A program made the position numbers and the translations under genes. The notes under the pieces were generated by a model, which was given only the letters and a program-made list of their open reading frames with translations, ran no database searches and was not told where the DNA came from. Positions 1 through 6,972 of a stretch of 11,562 nt of DNA are shown here, piece by piece. Position 1 is the stretch's first letter. Every line of letters begins with the position of its first letter. The stretch comes from UMGS1322 sp900550765 (GTDB lineage: Bacteria; Bacillota; Clostridia; Christensenellales; QALW01). The stretch is from contig CAUDEY010000037.1 of the NCBI GenBank assembly GCA_958448705.1, forward strand, positions 1 to 11,562, read 5' to 3'.

Positions 1-55
1 AAGCCATTACGATGCATAGCAATGAGATCAGCAAAGGGGTAAAGATCTTTTTCAT
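1..55 (-). CDS. N-terminus of an exported or membrane protein (partial, runs off the left edge)
   Basis: Read on the minus strand from an ATG at 55, the frame gives MKKIFTPLLISLLCIVMA and then leaves the window. This has the form of a Sec signal peptide: two lysines followed by an uninterrupted hydrophobic stretch. A consensus GGAGG (62-66 on the complement) lies 6 nt upstream of the ATG, and a good sigma-A promoter lies farther upstream, so the start is well supported although only 18 codons are visible. The Cys in the hydrophobic core is not preceded by a convincing lipobox, so a lipoprotein is possible but not shown. The mature protein is not visible, so no function can be given. It is transcribed divergently from the gene at 231. 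Confidence 0.75.
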   Translation of the reverse strand, partial: MKKIFTPLLISLLCIVMA

Positions 56-86
56 GGGGAGCCTCCAATCTTTAAAAATATTTACT

Positions 87-115
87 ATTATAGCAAGTTC
101 TTTTACTGTTTACAA
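87..115 (-). promoter_or_regulatory. Sigma-A promoter for the partial exported-protein gene
   Basis: On the minus strand, TTGTAA (110-115) is followed by a 17-nt spacer and a perfect TATAAT (87-92). TGC directly precedes the -10, giving an extended -10. The motif TTTTACTGT (101-109 on the plus strand) sits in the spacer. The leader to the ATG at 55 is about 25 nt. Confidence 0.75.
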
Positions 116-165
116 TATATTTTTATAAATAAAAGAATTTTTTCATTAAAAAAGAAAAAAGAGGG

Positions 166-194
166 TTGAATTTCTTTGCAGGATATGATATATT
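166..194 (+). promoter_or_regulatory. Sigma-A promoter for the WbsX/GH99-like gene
   Basis: TTGAAT (166-171), a 17-nt spacer and TATATT (189-194), with TGA before the -10 as an extended element. It ends 36 nt before the ATG at 231 and is divergent from the promoter at 87-115. Confidence 0.6.
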
Positions 195-230
195 CAGCAA
201 TAGTAAAATAAAAATAATGAGGTGAGTTTT

Positions 231-1355
231 ATGGCAAATGGATTTCAAACTGCGGCGTACTATTTTCCTAACTGGCACATTGATCCTGCAAATGAGCGGT
301 TTCATGGCAAGGGCTGGACAGAATGGCAGCTTATGAAGTATGCAACACCGCGTTTTGAGGGACATCAGCAGCCCAAGGTTCCCCTTTGGGGATATGAGGA
401 TGAGGCGGATCCGAAGGTAATGGAGAAAAAAATAGATGCCGCGGCTGATCATGGTGTGGACTGTTTTTTGTTTGACTGGTATTGGTTTGAGGACCGCTCC
501 TTTCTTTCCCGCTGTTTGGAAGAGGGATATATGAAGGCAAAGAATAACCATAGAACAAAATTTGCTTTGATGTATGCCAATCATAAACGGTGGGGCAATA
601 TCCATCCGACACTGCTCTCCAATGCAGGGAATTACTGTATGGAATGTATTGTGGATGAGCCTACTTTTGTTAAGGCGACAGATTATTGCATTGAAAAGTA
701 TTTTTCACATCCTTCTTATTGGCGGGTTAACGGCGGATTGTATTTTTCGTTTTATGAGCTGGATACTTTAATTAAAAGCCTGGGAGGCATGGAAAATTGT
801 AAGCGCGTACTGGAGAATTTCAGGGAAAGAGTGCGCAAGGCCGGACTGGGAGAGCTTCACTTGAATGCAGTGCTATTTAACGTAAAAATTCTTGAGGGAG
901 ACGGTGTTCTGGTTTCTCCGAAAGAGCAGTTGGATTATCTTGGCTTTGACAGTGCTACCAGCTATGTGTGGGCGCATCACAGTCCGTTTGATTTTCCTAA
1001 GCACTCGTTTGAGAAAATCAAGGCCAAGGTGTTTGAAGATTGCAGAAAATATGATAAGGAACTTACCGTTCCGTATTATCCTAATGCTACTATGGGCTGG
1101 GATGCTTCGCCGCGGACAACGCAGAGCGATATCTGGGGAGATTACGGATATCCTTTTACCGGTATTTTAGAGATTTCTCCGCAGCAGTTTGAGCAGGCGC
1201 TTAGGGAAATGAAAGCATATTTGGAAAACAGACCGGAAAAGGACAGAATCCTTACGATCAATGCCTGGAATGAATGGACCGAGGGCAGCTATCTGGAGCC
1301 GGATACCGTAAACGGCTATGGATATTTGGAAGCGATCAAACGGGTTTTTGGATAA
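231..1355 (+). CDS. GH99-like / WbsX-family carbohydrate-active protein
   Basis: The 374-residue protein resembles the WbsX / glycoside-hydrolase-99-like family, often found in polysaccharide gene clusters and annotated either as glycosyltransferase or as hydrolase. Family-like features are the N-terminal YYFPNWH (10-16), GWTEW (28-32), DCFLFDWYWFE (77-87) and the C-terminal NAWNEWTEGSYLEPD (344-358). Two glutamates, E348 and E351, have the NEWxEG spacing that I recall for the catalytic pair of GH99 endo-mannosidases. There is no signal peptide or membrane segment, so it should be cytoplasmic. ATG 231 is chosen over an in-frame GTG at 222 because the Shine-Dalgarno GAGGTGAG (219-226) covers that GTG and lies 4 nt before the ATG. 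With its own promoter and terminator it looks monocistronic. No sugar-nucleotide or export gene is adjacent, so the substrate is unknown. The family call is firm; hydrolase versus transferase is open. Confidence 0.85.
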   Translation: MANGFQTAAYYFPNWHIDPANERFHGKGWTEWQLMKYATPRFEGHQQPKVPLWGYEDEADPKVMEKKIDAAADHGVDCFLFDWYWFEDRSFLSRCLEEGYMKAKNNHRTKFALMYANHKRWGNIHPTLLSNAGNYCMECIVDEPTFVKATDYCIEKYFSHPSYWRVNGGLYFSFYELDTLIKSLGGMENCKRVLENFRERVRKAGLGELHLNAVLFNVKILEGDGVLVSPKEQLDYLGFDSATSYVWAHHSPFDFPKHSFEKIKAKVFEDCRKYDKELTVPYYPNATMGWDASPRTTQSDIWGDYGYPFTGILEISPQQFEQALREMKAYLENRPEKDRILTINAWNEWTEGSYLEPDTVNGYGYLEAIKRVFG

Positions 1356-1386
1356 AAAATTTAAAACGATTGCTGTTATGCAAGGT

Positions 1387-1419
1387 TTCCTGTCAGGAAA
1401 TTTTCTGACAGGAATTTTT
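1387..1419 (+). terminator. Rho-independent terminator after the GH99-like gene
   Basis: Perfect 10-bp stem, TTCCTGTCAG (1387-1396) with CTGACAGGAA (1405-1414), an 8-nt loop, and TTTTT at 1415-1419. It lies 31 nt after the stop codon. Confidence 0.85.
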
Positions 1420-1548
1420 ATGCAAAAAAGCAGAAGCATCGATCCAATAATCCATCGGGAGCGGAGGAACAGAAAATATCACAGAATCAGTTCGGAAGGA
1501 AATATTTCGTGCTAATTCAGCGGTTTTAGTCATAGAATATAAAACCTG

Positions 1549-1577
1549 TTGTAATAAAAGCATATTTTTGGTATAAT
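1549..1577 (+). promoter_or_regulatory. Sigma-A promoter for murC and the LOG gene
   Basis: TTGTAA (1549-1554), a 17-nt spacer and a perfect TATAAT (1572-1577) preceded by TGG as an extended -10. Transcription should start near 1584, leaving about 30 nt of leader to ATG 1614 but only about 6 nt to the in-frame GTG at 1590. That argues for the ATG. In the rest of the 1356-1613 gap I see only the terminator; 1420-1548 holds no gene or recognisable riboswitch. Confidence 0.75.
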
Positions 1578-1613
1578 AATAACGGCACTGTGAGGGAAAG
1601 AGGCACAATTTCT

Positions 1614-2993
1614 ATGATAGCTTTGAACGATTATAAAGATAAAAATATTCATTTTATTGCAATCGGCGGGCACAGCATGTGCGGCCTGGCCGAAATTTTG
1701 CATAATTGGGGATTTGGACATATCAGCGGATCTGACAGAGCGGACAGTGACGCCGTAAGACGCCTGGCGGGGATGGGAATTCAAATTTCTGTCGGTCACA
1801 GTGTGGAAAATGTAAAAAATGCGGATCTGGTGGTATTTTCGGCGGCAATTCCGCCCCAGAATTGTGAGCGGGCGTATGCGGAAGCCAACGGAATTCCCTG
1901 CATCGATCGAGCGGCTATGCTGGGCTTGATTTCTGAACAATGTAAAAACTGTATTGCTGTAGCGGGAACACATGGGAAGACTACTACTACGGCGATGATT
2001 TCACAGATCTATTACAGTGCTGGCGTGGAACCCACGATTCATATCGGCGGTGTGCTGCCGAGCATCCAAAGCAATGTGTATACGGGCCGGGAAAAGTTTT
2101 TTATTACGGAAGCCTGTGAGTATGTAGATTCTTTTCTTACGCTGCATCCGTACATAGCTGTTGTGCTGAATATTGATTCGGATCATTTGGATTATTTTAA
2201 AACGGTGGAAAATATTTATCGTTCCTTTTTAAAATTCTGCGGTCTTGTACCGGAAAATGGATTTGTGATAGGCTGCTATGACGATGAGCGCACGCGTAAG
2301 TTATTGGCCGAATGCGGCAGAAAAACCGTTAGCTATGGTTTGGATCCTAAAGCGGATTATCATGCAGCTAATATACGCTTTGGATCTGACGGCTGCGCAG
2401 AATATGATTTACTGAAAGGAACGGAAATGCTTTGCAGGGTGGAGCTTTCTGTTATCGGAATGGTGAATGTGTTGAATTCTATGGCGGCAATTATTTCCGC
2501 CGAGCTTGGCGGAATTCCAATTGAAAAAATTTTGCAGGGTCTGCGGGAATTTAAAGGTGCCGGAAGACGATTTGAATATCGCGGAACCTATAACGGTGCA
2601 AAAATCTATAATGATTATGGCCATCATCCCGAGGAGGTGGCGGCAACTATTCAGGCAACTGCGCCGATTCAAAAAAACCGGCTTTGGCTGATTTATCAGC
2701 CGGCACTGTTTTCGCGGACGAAGGCGCAGTTTGAGCGGCTTGTGGATTGTTTTTGCGGAGCGGATAAAACAGTGATCATCGATGTATATGGTGATCGGGA
2801 ACCTTTCGATCCCACAATCAATTCTAAAATGATTGTAGATAAAATTAAAGAGAAGCACGGAAGTGATTGCCTATATATTCCCGGCATGGAGGAGTGCGGT
2901 GCATATTTAAAGAAGCAGCTGCAGCCGGGCGATCTGGTGCTGATTATGGGCAGTGGAACAGTGGATATTCTGGATAAATTTATATTGACATAA
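1614..2993 (+). CDS. murC: UDP-N-acetylmuramate--L-alanine ligase (MurC)
   Basis: Cytoplasmic Mur ligase that joins L-alanine to UDP-MurNAc using ATP, the first amino-acid addition to the peptidoglycan stem peptide. The 459 residues fit the family. Visible in order: the N-terminal UDP-binding domain with IGGHSMCGLAEIL (17-29), the ATP P-loop GTHGKTTTT (118-126), the central motif EACEYVDSF (166-174), NIDSDHLDYF (186-195), and the C-terminal domain entry GRRFEYRG (317-324) with NDYGHHPEE (333-341). Two positions differ from the usual pattern: the PGxHN motif reads IGMVN at 281-285, with Val for His. ATG 1614 has AAGAGG 10 nt upstream and gives the usual N-terminus; an in-frame GTG at 1590 lies too close to the predicted transcript start. 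The next gene begins 12 nt after the stop, so they are co-transcribed. A MurC-type paralogue cannot be excluded from one window. Confidence 0.9.
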   Translation: MIALNDYKDKNIHFIAIGGHSMCGLAEILHNWGFGHISGSDRADSDAVRRLAGMGIQISVGHSVENVKNADLVVFSAAIPPQNCERAYAEANGIPCIDRAAMLGLISEQCKNCIAVAGTHGKTTTTAMISQIYYSAGVEPTIHIGGVLPSIQSNVYTGREKFFITEACEYVDSFLTLHPYIAVVLNIDSDHLDYFKTVENIYRSFLKFCGLVPENGFVIGCYDDERTRKLLAECGRKTVSYGLDPKADYHAANIRFGSDGCAEYDLLKGTEMLCRVELSVIGMVNVLNSMAAIISAELGGIPIEKILQGLREFKGAGRRFEYRGTYNGAKIYNDYGHHPEEVAATIQATAPIQKNRLWLIYQPALFSRTKAQFERLVDCFCGADKTVIIDVYGDREPFDPTINSKMIVDKIKEKHGSDCLYIPGMEECGAYLKKQLQPGDLVLIMGSGTVDILDKFILT

Positions 2994-3005
2994 CGGAGGA
3001 AGGAT

Positions 3006-3572
3006 ATGAACATATGTGTTTACGGTGCGGCAAGCGATACGATTGCCGATGGTTATATAAAAGCAGGTGAAGCGCTCGGCCTGGAAATGGCTAAACGAGG
3101 ACACCGGCTGGTATATGGCGGTGGTGCGACTGGAATGATGGGAGCAGTAGCGCGCGGTATGGCTGAGGGCAAAGGGTATGTTACCGGTGTTGTGCCTGAG
3201 TTTTTTACTAATGAGGAAATTTTGAACACTGCATGCGATCAATTTATACGTACGCGTACGATGCGTGAACGCAAGCAGATCATGGAATTTAATTCTGAGG
3301 GTTTTATTGTTACGCCTGGCGGTATCGGTACGTACGAAGAATTTTTTGAAATTTTAACGCTGAAACAGCTGGCACGGCATGACAAGCCCATTGCGGTATT
3401 TAATATTAATGGTTTTTACGATGATATGATGCTCATGCTGGAGCGCGCCATTCGGGAAAACTTTTTAAAAGCTGAATGCCGGGAAATGTATCCGTTTTTT
3501 TCAGGCGTGGAAGAGGTTTTGAATTATATTGAAAATTATGAAAAAATGGATTTAAAGCATATGAAGGTGTAA
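3006..3572 (+). CDS. LOG-family (TIGR00730) nucleotide 5'-monophosphate phosphoribohydrolase
   Basis: The 188-residue Rossmann-fold protein belongs to the LOG / YvdD family, whose members cleave the base from nucleoside 5'-monophosphates; plant and some microbial members release cytokinins. Family marks are the N-terminal VYGAAS (5-10), LVYGGGATGMMGAVA (35-49), the conserved Arg-Glu-Arg-Lys region TMRERK (85-90), and the signature PGGIGTYEE (104-112), which carries the catalytic Arg/Glu-type site together with the preceding arginine. There is no signal peptide. A very strong Shine-Dalgarno GGAGG (2995-2999) lies 6 nt before the ATG. The gene follows murC by 12 nt and is closed by the hairpin at 3595-3632. 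The bacterial substrate is generally unclear, and in a spore-forming anaerobe a housekeeping role in nucleotide clean-up is an inference only. Family assignment is secure. Confidence 0.9.
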   Translation: MNICVYGAASDTIADGYIKAGEALGLEMAKRGHRLVYGGGATGMMGAVARGMAEGKGYVTGVVPEFFTNEEILNTACDQFIRTRTMRERKQIMEFNSEGFIVTPGGIGTYEEFFEILTLKQLARHDKPIAVFNINGFYDDMMLMLERAIRENFLKAECREMYPFFSGVEEVLNYIENYEKMDLKHMKV

Positions 3573-3594
3573 GGCAATCATATGCTGGCAAAGC

Positions 3595-3632
3595 AAAGTA
3601 CCTTCAAGCAGTAAGGCTGGAGGTGCTTTTTT
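3595..3632 (+). terminator. Hairpin terminator or attenuator between the LOG and HAD genes
   Basis: The left arm (3595-3609) pairs with 3616-3629 around a 6-nt loop AGTAAG, giving 14 pairs with two G-U and one bulged A (3606). It ends in six Ts (3627-3632), some of which pair in the lower stem. It lies only 6 nt before the Shine-Dalgarno of the next gene. I found no convincing promoter for the HAD gene, so partial read-through is likely. Confidence 0.65.
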
Positions 3633-3638
3633 AAGAAT

Positions 3639-3643
3639 GGAGG
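3639..3643 (+). promoter_or_regulatory. Ribosome binding site that fixes a TTG start for the HAD gene
   Basis: GGAGG at 3639-3643 is 8 nt before TTG 3652. The longer reading frame opens with ATG 3637, but that ATG overlaps the Shine-Dalgarno itself and has no site upstream of it. Starting at the TTG gives the family-typical MKTVIFDMDG. Confidence 0.75.
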
Positions 3644-3651
3644 AAGTTGCT

Positions 3652-4296
3652 TTGAAGACGGTTATTTTTGATATGGATGGCTTGATGATCGACAGTGAAA
3701 GAATTAGCTATAGGCTTCTAAAGCAAAAAGTGGAGATCATGGGTTTTTCCTGTGATCTTGAATTTTATAAGCAACTCCTGGGGGTTAATGAACAGCGGGG
3801 AATTTTTTTACTGAAACAATATTACGGCCCCAATTTTGCAGCAAAGGCGGTGCTTGATCAGGTACATAATGAATTGGATAAAATTTTATTGGATGAGGGG
3901 GTGCCGCTGAAGACGGGATTGCTTTCTTTGCTTGCACAGCTGAAAACGCAGGGCATTTTATGCGCCGTGGCGACTTCCAGCAGTCAAAAGAGAGTACGGG
4001 CGATCCTCTCAAAAGCGAATATCATTGATTGTTTTACCGCAATTGTCTGCGGGGATGAAATAGTGCACAGCAAGCCTGCGCCGGATATCTTTTTAAAGGT
4101 ACTGGAAAAGACAGAGACGCTTCCGCAGGAGGCATTGATCTTGGAAGATTCCGAGGCTGGTATACAGGCCGCTTTTTCTGCAGGAATTCCCGTTATCTGT
4201 GTGCCGGACATGAAAGAGCCTGCGCCGGAATTTGCGGAAAAAACTTTAGCGGTAGTCTCTTCTCTTTCGGAAGTCTCCGCCTGGATCAAAAAATAA
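3652..4296 (+). CDS. HAD-superfamily phosphatase / beta-phosphoglucomutase-like hydrolase
   Basis: The 214-residue cytoplasmic HAD subfamily IA protein acts through an aspartyl-phosphate intermediate. All four motifs are present: motif I DMDGLMID (7-14, nucleophile D7 and acid/base D9), motif II ATSSS (107-111), motif III Lys in HSKPAPD (139-145), and motif IV LEDSEAG (164-170). A helical cap (about 15-85) lies between motif I and the core, as in beta-phosphoglucomutase and small phosphosugar phosphatases. Substrate cannot be told from sequence; candidates are phosphosugars or nucleoside monophosphates. The start is TTG 3652, set by GGAGG 8 nt upstream. It sits just after the hairpin ending the murC-LOG unit and is convergent with yajC; the two stop codons are 40 nt apart across a shared hairpin. 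No promoter of its own was recognised. Confidence 0.88.
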   Translation: MKTVIFDMDGLMIDSERISYRLLKQKVEIMGFSCDLEFYKQLLGVNEQRGIFLLKQYYGPNFAAKAVLDQVHNELDKILLDEGVPLKTGLLSLLAQLKTQGILCAVATSSSQKRVRAILSKANIIDCFTAIVCGDEIVHSKPAPDIFLKVLEKTETLPQEALILEDSEAGIQAAFSAGIPVICVPDMKEPAPEFAEKTLAVVSSLSEVSAWIKK

Positions 4297-4330
4297 AAAA
4301 ATGCCGTATGCAGCATAAACTGCATACGGC
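4291..4330 (-). terminator. Terminator of the yajC unit, possibly bidirectional
   Basis: Perfect 11-bp stem (4303-4313 with 4320-4330) around the loop CATAAA. Read on the minus strand it is followed by a T-rich tract (complement of 4291-4301) and begins 6 nt after the yajC stop. Read on the plus strand it follows the HAD stop but lacks a U-tract, so it should work mainly for yajC. The A-run overlaps the last HAD codons. Confidence 0.85.
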
Positions 4331-4336
4331 GAAAGC

Positions 4337-4711
4337 TTATTTCTTTTCCATATCTTTTGCCTGTTCCCGGCTAAGGTCTACTTTGTCTTCATCATATTCC
4401 ACAACAGCAATAGCGGCTTTGTTAAAAATCAGAGTCGTTTCATCCGGTCCGACAGATATTGTAACGATATCATCTTTGATTTCTTTTACCACACCGTAGA
4501 TACCGCAGTCCATCATGACACGGTCGCCGTTTTTCAGGTTGTTTTTTCTCTCCTGCATCAGCTTTTGGCGTTTCCGCTGCTTTCGGCCTGAGAACCACAT
4601 AATGGCGATCATTCCCACCATTATAATGATAAGGCCAAGTGAACTTTCCAGCTGACCCATCATTGAAGGTTGGGCAGCCTCTTCCAAAAGTACAAAATTT
4701 TCAATCATCAT
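4337..4711 (-). CDS. yajC: Preprotein translocase subunit YajC
   Basis: Small single-span inner-membrane protein that associates with SecDF and the SecYEG translocon; usually non-essential. The 124 residues match the family: a short N-terminal extracytoplasmic stretch, one membrane helix (about 25-41), a basic stop-transfer RKQRKRQK (43-50), and the conserved cytoplasmic motif LKNGDRVMMDCGIYGVV (59-75). The C-terminus is charged. The start is ATG 4711 with AAAGGAA upstream; a second ATG directly follows and cannot be excluded. It lies 79 nt downstream of tgt, the common clostridial order queA-tgt-yajC, but secD and secF are not next to it: the unit ends here at a terminator and meets a convergent gene. 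It has a candidate promoter of its own (4742-4770) besides read-through from tgt. Confidence 0.92.
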   Translation of the reverse strand: MMIENFVLLEEAAQPSMMGQLESSLGLIIIMVGMIAIMWFSGRKQRKRQKLMQERKNNLKNGDRVMMDCGIYGVVKEIKDDIVTISVGPDETTLIFNKAAIAVVEYDEDKVDLSREQAKDMEKK

Positions 4712-4727
4712 CGACAGTTCCTTTCCG

Positions 4728-4740
4728 TTTTACTGTAAAA
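4728..4740. promoter_or_regulatory. 13-bp palindrome at the yajC transcription start region
   Basis: TTTTAC-T-GTAAAA is a perfect 6-1-6 palindrome lying just downstream of the candidate yajC -10, where a repressor could bind. Its left part, TTTTACTGT, recurs at 101-109 and 9908-9916. The regulator is unknown. Confidence 0.4.
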
Positions 4741-4741
4741 T

Positions 4742-4770
4742 ATATTATCAGAGAATTGCTCTTTTTACAA
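4742..4770 (-). promoter_or_regulatory. Candidate sigma-A promoter for yajC
   Basis: On the minus strand, TTGTAA (4765-4770), a 17-nt spacer and TAATAT (4742-4747) preceded by TGA as an extended -10. The -10 matches consensus at only 4 of 6 positions. It lies in the 79-nt tgt-yajC gap, in which I see no terminator. Confidence 0.5.
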
Positions 4771-4790
4771 GTGAAATTTTCATAAAAACG

Positions 4791-5912
4791 TTAATATCCG
4801 TATTTGGATAAGAATTCTGTTTTAAAATCCAGGGAACAATCATTCCAAATCGCTTTTTTCAGATCCTCGGTCAGCTTATGCAGAAAACGGATGTTATGGA
4901 TGGAAGCCAAACGGGCGCCCATAATCTCGCCGGCGTTGATTAAATGGCGGATATAAGCTCTTGAGTAATGCCGGCAGGCATAGCAGTCGCATTCCTCATC
5001 CAACGGGCGGGGATCTTCTTTATATTCTGCGTTGCGGATCACTAATTTTCCGCGGCTGGTCATTACGGTACCGTTGCGGGCGATACGGGTGGGCAGTACA
5101 CAGTCCATCATGTCAATGCCGCGGGTAAAGCCTTCTACCAAGCAATCCGGCGATCCTACGCCCATCAAATATCGGGGCTTGTTTTTCGGCAGCAGCGGCA
5201 TAATATCCTCTAAAATTTCATACATGATATTTTTGGGTTCGCCTACGCTTAGACCGCCGATAGCGATACCGGGGCAGTCCGAAAAGCCAGCAGTTGCAAT
5301 GGCACTTTCCCGGCGAAGATCTTTGTACATACTTCCCTGTACAATGCCGAACAGCGCCTGAGAAGCATTTGTCCAAGCCTTATGGCAGCGCTCAAGCCAG
5401 CGCAGCGTGCGTTCCATGTTGACTTTTGCATCGCGGTACTCGCAAGGGTAGGGGGAACAGACATCCAGCTGCATCATGATATCCGAACCCAAGGCTTGCT
5501 CGATTTCGATGACCTTTTCCGGTGTAAATAAATGCTTAGAACCGTCAATATGGGAGGAAAAGGCAACGCCTTCTTCTTTTATTTTGCGCAGATCCGAAAG
5601 GGAAAATACCTGAAATCCGCCGCTGTCGGTTAAAATAGGCCCATCCCAGTGCATAAAGCGGTGCAGGCCGCCCAGCTTTTTTATTAATTCGTGTCCGGGC
5701 CGCAGATACAGATGATAGGTATTGGAGAGAATGATTTGGGAGTGAACCTCCTTCAATTCCTCGGGGGATACCGCTTTTACCGTGGCTTGGGTGCCTACCG
5801 GCATAAATACCGGAGTCTCGATGACGCCGTGAGGGGTAGTGAAGCGGGTAATTCTTGCACCGCTTTGCCGGCATTCTTTTAAAATTTCAAAGGAGAATTG
5901 ATCCGTTTTCAT
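4791..5912 (-). CDS. tgt: tRNA-guanine transglycosylase (Tgt)
   Basis: Exchanges guanine-34 in the anticodon of tRNA-Asp, -Asn, -His and -Tyr for preQ1, the committed step of queuosine insertion. At 373 residues it has the usual bacterial length. Visible features: DSGGFQVFSL (96-105) with the general acid/base Asp96, GIVQGS (189-194) and GGLSVGE (219-225) in the substrate pocket, GFTRGIDMMDCVLPTR (261-276) with the predicted nucleophile Asp270, and a complete zinc site, Cys308, Cys310, Cys313 and His339. The nucleophile was placed from its 38-residue distance to the first zinc Cys in characterised enzymes. The ATG at 5912 has GAGG 6 nt upstream. It follows queA by 37 nt in the same unit, so the next enzyme in the pathway is co-expressed. 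No preQ1 biosynthesis gene is in the window, so preQ1 must be made elsewhere or salvaged. Confidence 0.97.
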   Translation of the reverse strand: MKTDQFSFEILKECRQSGARITRFTTPHGVIETPVFMPVGTQATVKAVSPEELKEVHSQIILSNTYHLYLRPGHELIKKLGGLHRFMHWDGPILTDSGGFQVFSLSDLRKIKEEGVAFSSHIDGSKHLFTPEKVIEIEQALGSDIMMQLDVCSPYPCEYRDAKVNMERTLRWLERCHKAWTNASQALFGIVQGSMYKDLRRESAIATAGFSDCPGIAIGGLSVGEPKNIMYEILEDIMPLLPKNKPRYLMGVGSPDCLVEGFTRGIDMMDCVLPTRIARNGTVMTSRGKLVIRNAEYKEDPRPLDEECDCYACRHYSRAYIRHLINAGEIMGARLASIHNIRFLHKLTEDLKKAIWNDCSLDFKTEFLSKYGY

Positions 5913-5949
5913 GTAAAACCTCGTGTTTTCCGCAGGAAAAATGCGGAGA

Positions 5950-6972
5950 TTATAAAATCAGCATCGCATCGCCAAAAGAAAAAAAGCGATAATCATTCTT
6001 TTTGGCGGTTTCGTATACATCCATGATTTCTTCTTTACTGCAAAGGGCGCTTACAAGCATCAGCAGGGTGGATTCCGGCAGATGAAAATTGGTGATCAGC
6101 GCATCGATAGCTTTAAATGTGTAGCCAGGATAGATAAAAATATCCGTTTCGCCGCTTTGGGAATGAATCATACCAGCGGGATCGGCAACGCTTTCTAAGG
6201 TTCGGCAGCTGGTGGTTCCCACACTGAAAATGCGTCCGCCCCTTTGGCGGCAGCGATTAATAGTATTGGCCGCTTCCTGGGTTACCGAATAGTATTCGCT
6301 GTGCATTTTGTGGTGAGTTACATCCTCTACTTTTACCGGACGGAAGGTACCTAAGCCCACGTGCAGCAGAACAGGAACGATTTCTACCCCCATGGCTTTG
6401 ATTTTTTCCAGCAACTGCGGTGTAAAATGAAGGCCTGCTGTCGGTGCGGCGGCGGAGCCGGTTTCTTTGGCATATACCGTTTGGTATCTTTCTTTGTCTT
6501 TAAGCTTTTGGGTGATATAGGGAGGCAGGGGCATATTGCCCAACCTGTCTAAAATCTCTTCAAAAACACCGTCATAAAAAAAACGCACGATGCGGTTGCC
6601 GTCTTCGCACACTTCAATTACTTCAGCAGTCAAGTCGCTGCCGAAGAAAAACCGCTGTCCGGGCTTTGCTTTTTTACCCGGACGTGCGAGAATTTCCCAG
6701 GTATCCGCAGTGATCCGCCGCAGCAGCAGAAATTCGATAAAGGAGCCGGTATCTTCCCGTGTCCCCAACAGACGGGCGGGAAGAACCCTTGTCTCATTGA
6801 TGACCAGACAATCGCCCTTGCGCAGATATTGAGGAAGATCATAAAAATGCCGGTGCTCAATACTTTTTTTCTTTCGATCATAAATAAGTAGCTTGGCATG
6901 GTCACGCGGCTCTATCGGTGTTTGCGCGATCATTTCTTTTGGCAGTTCATAGTAAAAATCACTTGTCTTCAT
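5950..6972 (-). CDS. queA: S-adenosylmethionine:tRNA ribosyltransferase-isomerase (QueA)
   Basis: Transfers and isomerises the ribosyl group of SAM onto preQ1-34 in tRNA, making epoxyqueuosine after Tgt. With the start at 6972 the protein has 340 residues, normal for the family. Conserved stretches: INETRVLPARLLG (58-70), GSAAAPTAGLHFT (172-184), LLHVGLGTFRPV (202-213), HHKMHSEYY (220-228), TTSCRTLES (253-261), NFHLPESTLLMLVSAL (295-310) and the terminal FGDAMLI (333-339). ATG 6972 gives MKTSDFYYELP, the family N-terminus, with a weak GGATGA upstream inside ruvB; an ATG three codons earlier (6981) adds MKT. Either start overlaps the 3' end of ruvB (14 or 23 nt), so translation is probably coupled to it. 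Confidence 0.96.
   Translation of the reverse strand: MKTSDFYYELPKEMIAQTPIEPRDHAKLLIYDRKKKSIEHRHFYDLPQYLRKGDCLVINETRVLPARLLGTREDTGSFIEFLLLRRITADTWEILARPGKKAKPGQRFFFGSDLTAEVIEVCEDGNRIVRFFYDGVFEEILDRLGNMPLPPYITQKLKDKERYQTVYAKETGSAAAPTAGLHFTPQLLEKIKAMGVEIVPVLLHVGLGTFRPVKVEDVTHHKMHSEYYSVTQEAANTINRCRQRGGRIFSVGTTSCRTLESVADPAGMIHSQSGETDIFIYPGYTFKAIDALITNFHLPESTLLMLVSALCSKEEIMDVYETAKKNDYRFFSFGDAMLIL

Noticed and set aside
222..230. GTG at 222 as the start of the GH99-like gene
   Set aside because: It lies inside the Shine-Dalgarno GAGGTGAG that serves ATG 231.
1420..1515. A 31-codon open frame after the GH99-like gene terminator
   Set aside because: It starts inside the terminator's U-tract end, has no Shine-Dalgarno, and its Arg/Ser-rich translation resembles nothing recognisable.
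1420..1548. Possible riboswitch or T-box leader before murC
   Set aside because: No T-box sequence, no antiterminator pair and no known aptamer core were recognised, and the murC promoter lies downstream of this stretch.
1590..1613. GTG at 1590 as the murC start
   Set aside because: It falls only about 6 nt after the predicted transcription start and has no ribosome binding site; ATG 1614 gives the usual MurC N-terminus.
5913..5949. Small inverted repeat (CCGCA/TGCGG) between queA and tgt
   Set aside because: Only 5 bp with a 7-nt loop and no T-run after it; too weak to call a terminator or a regulatory site.
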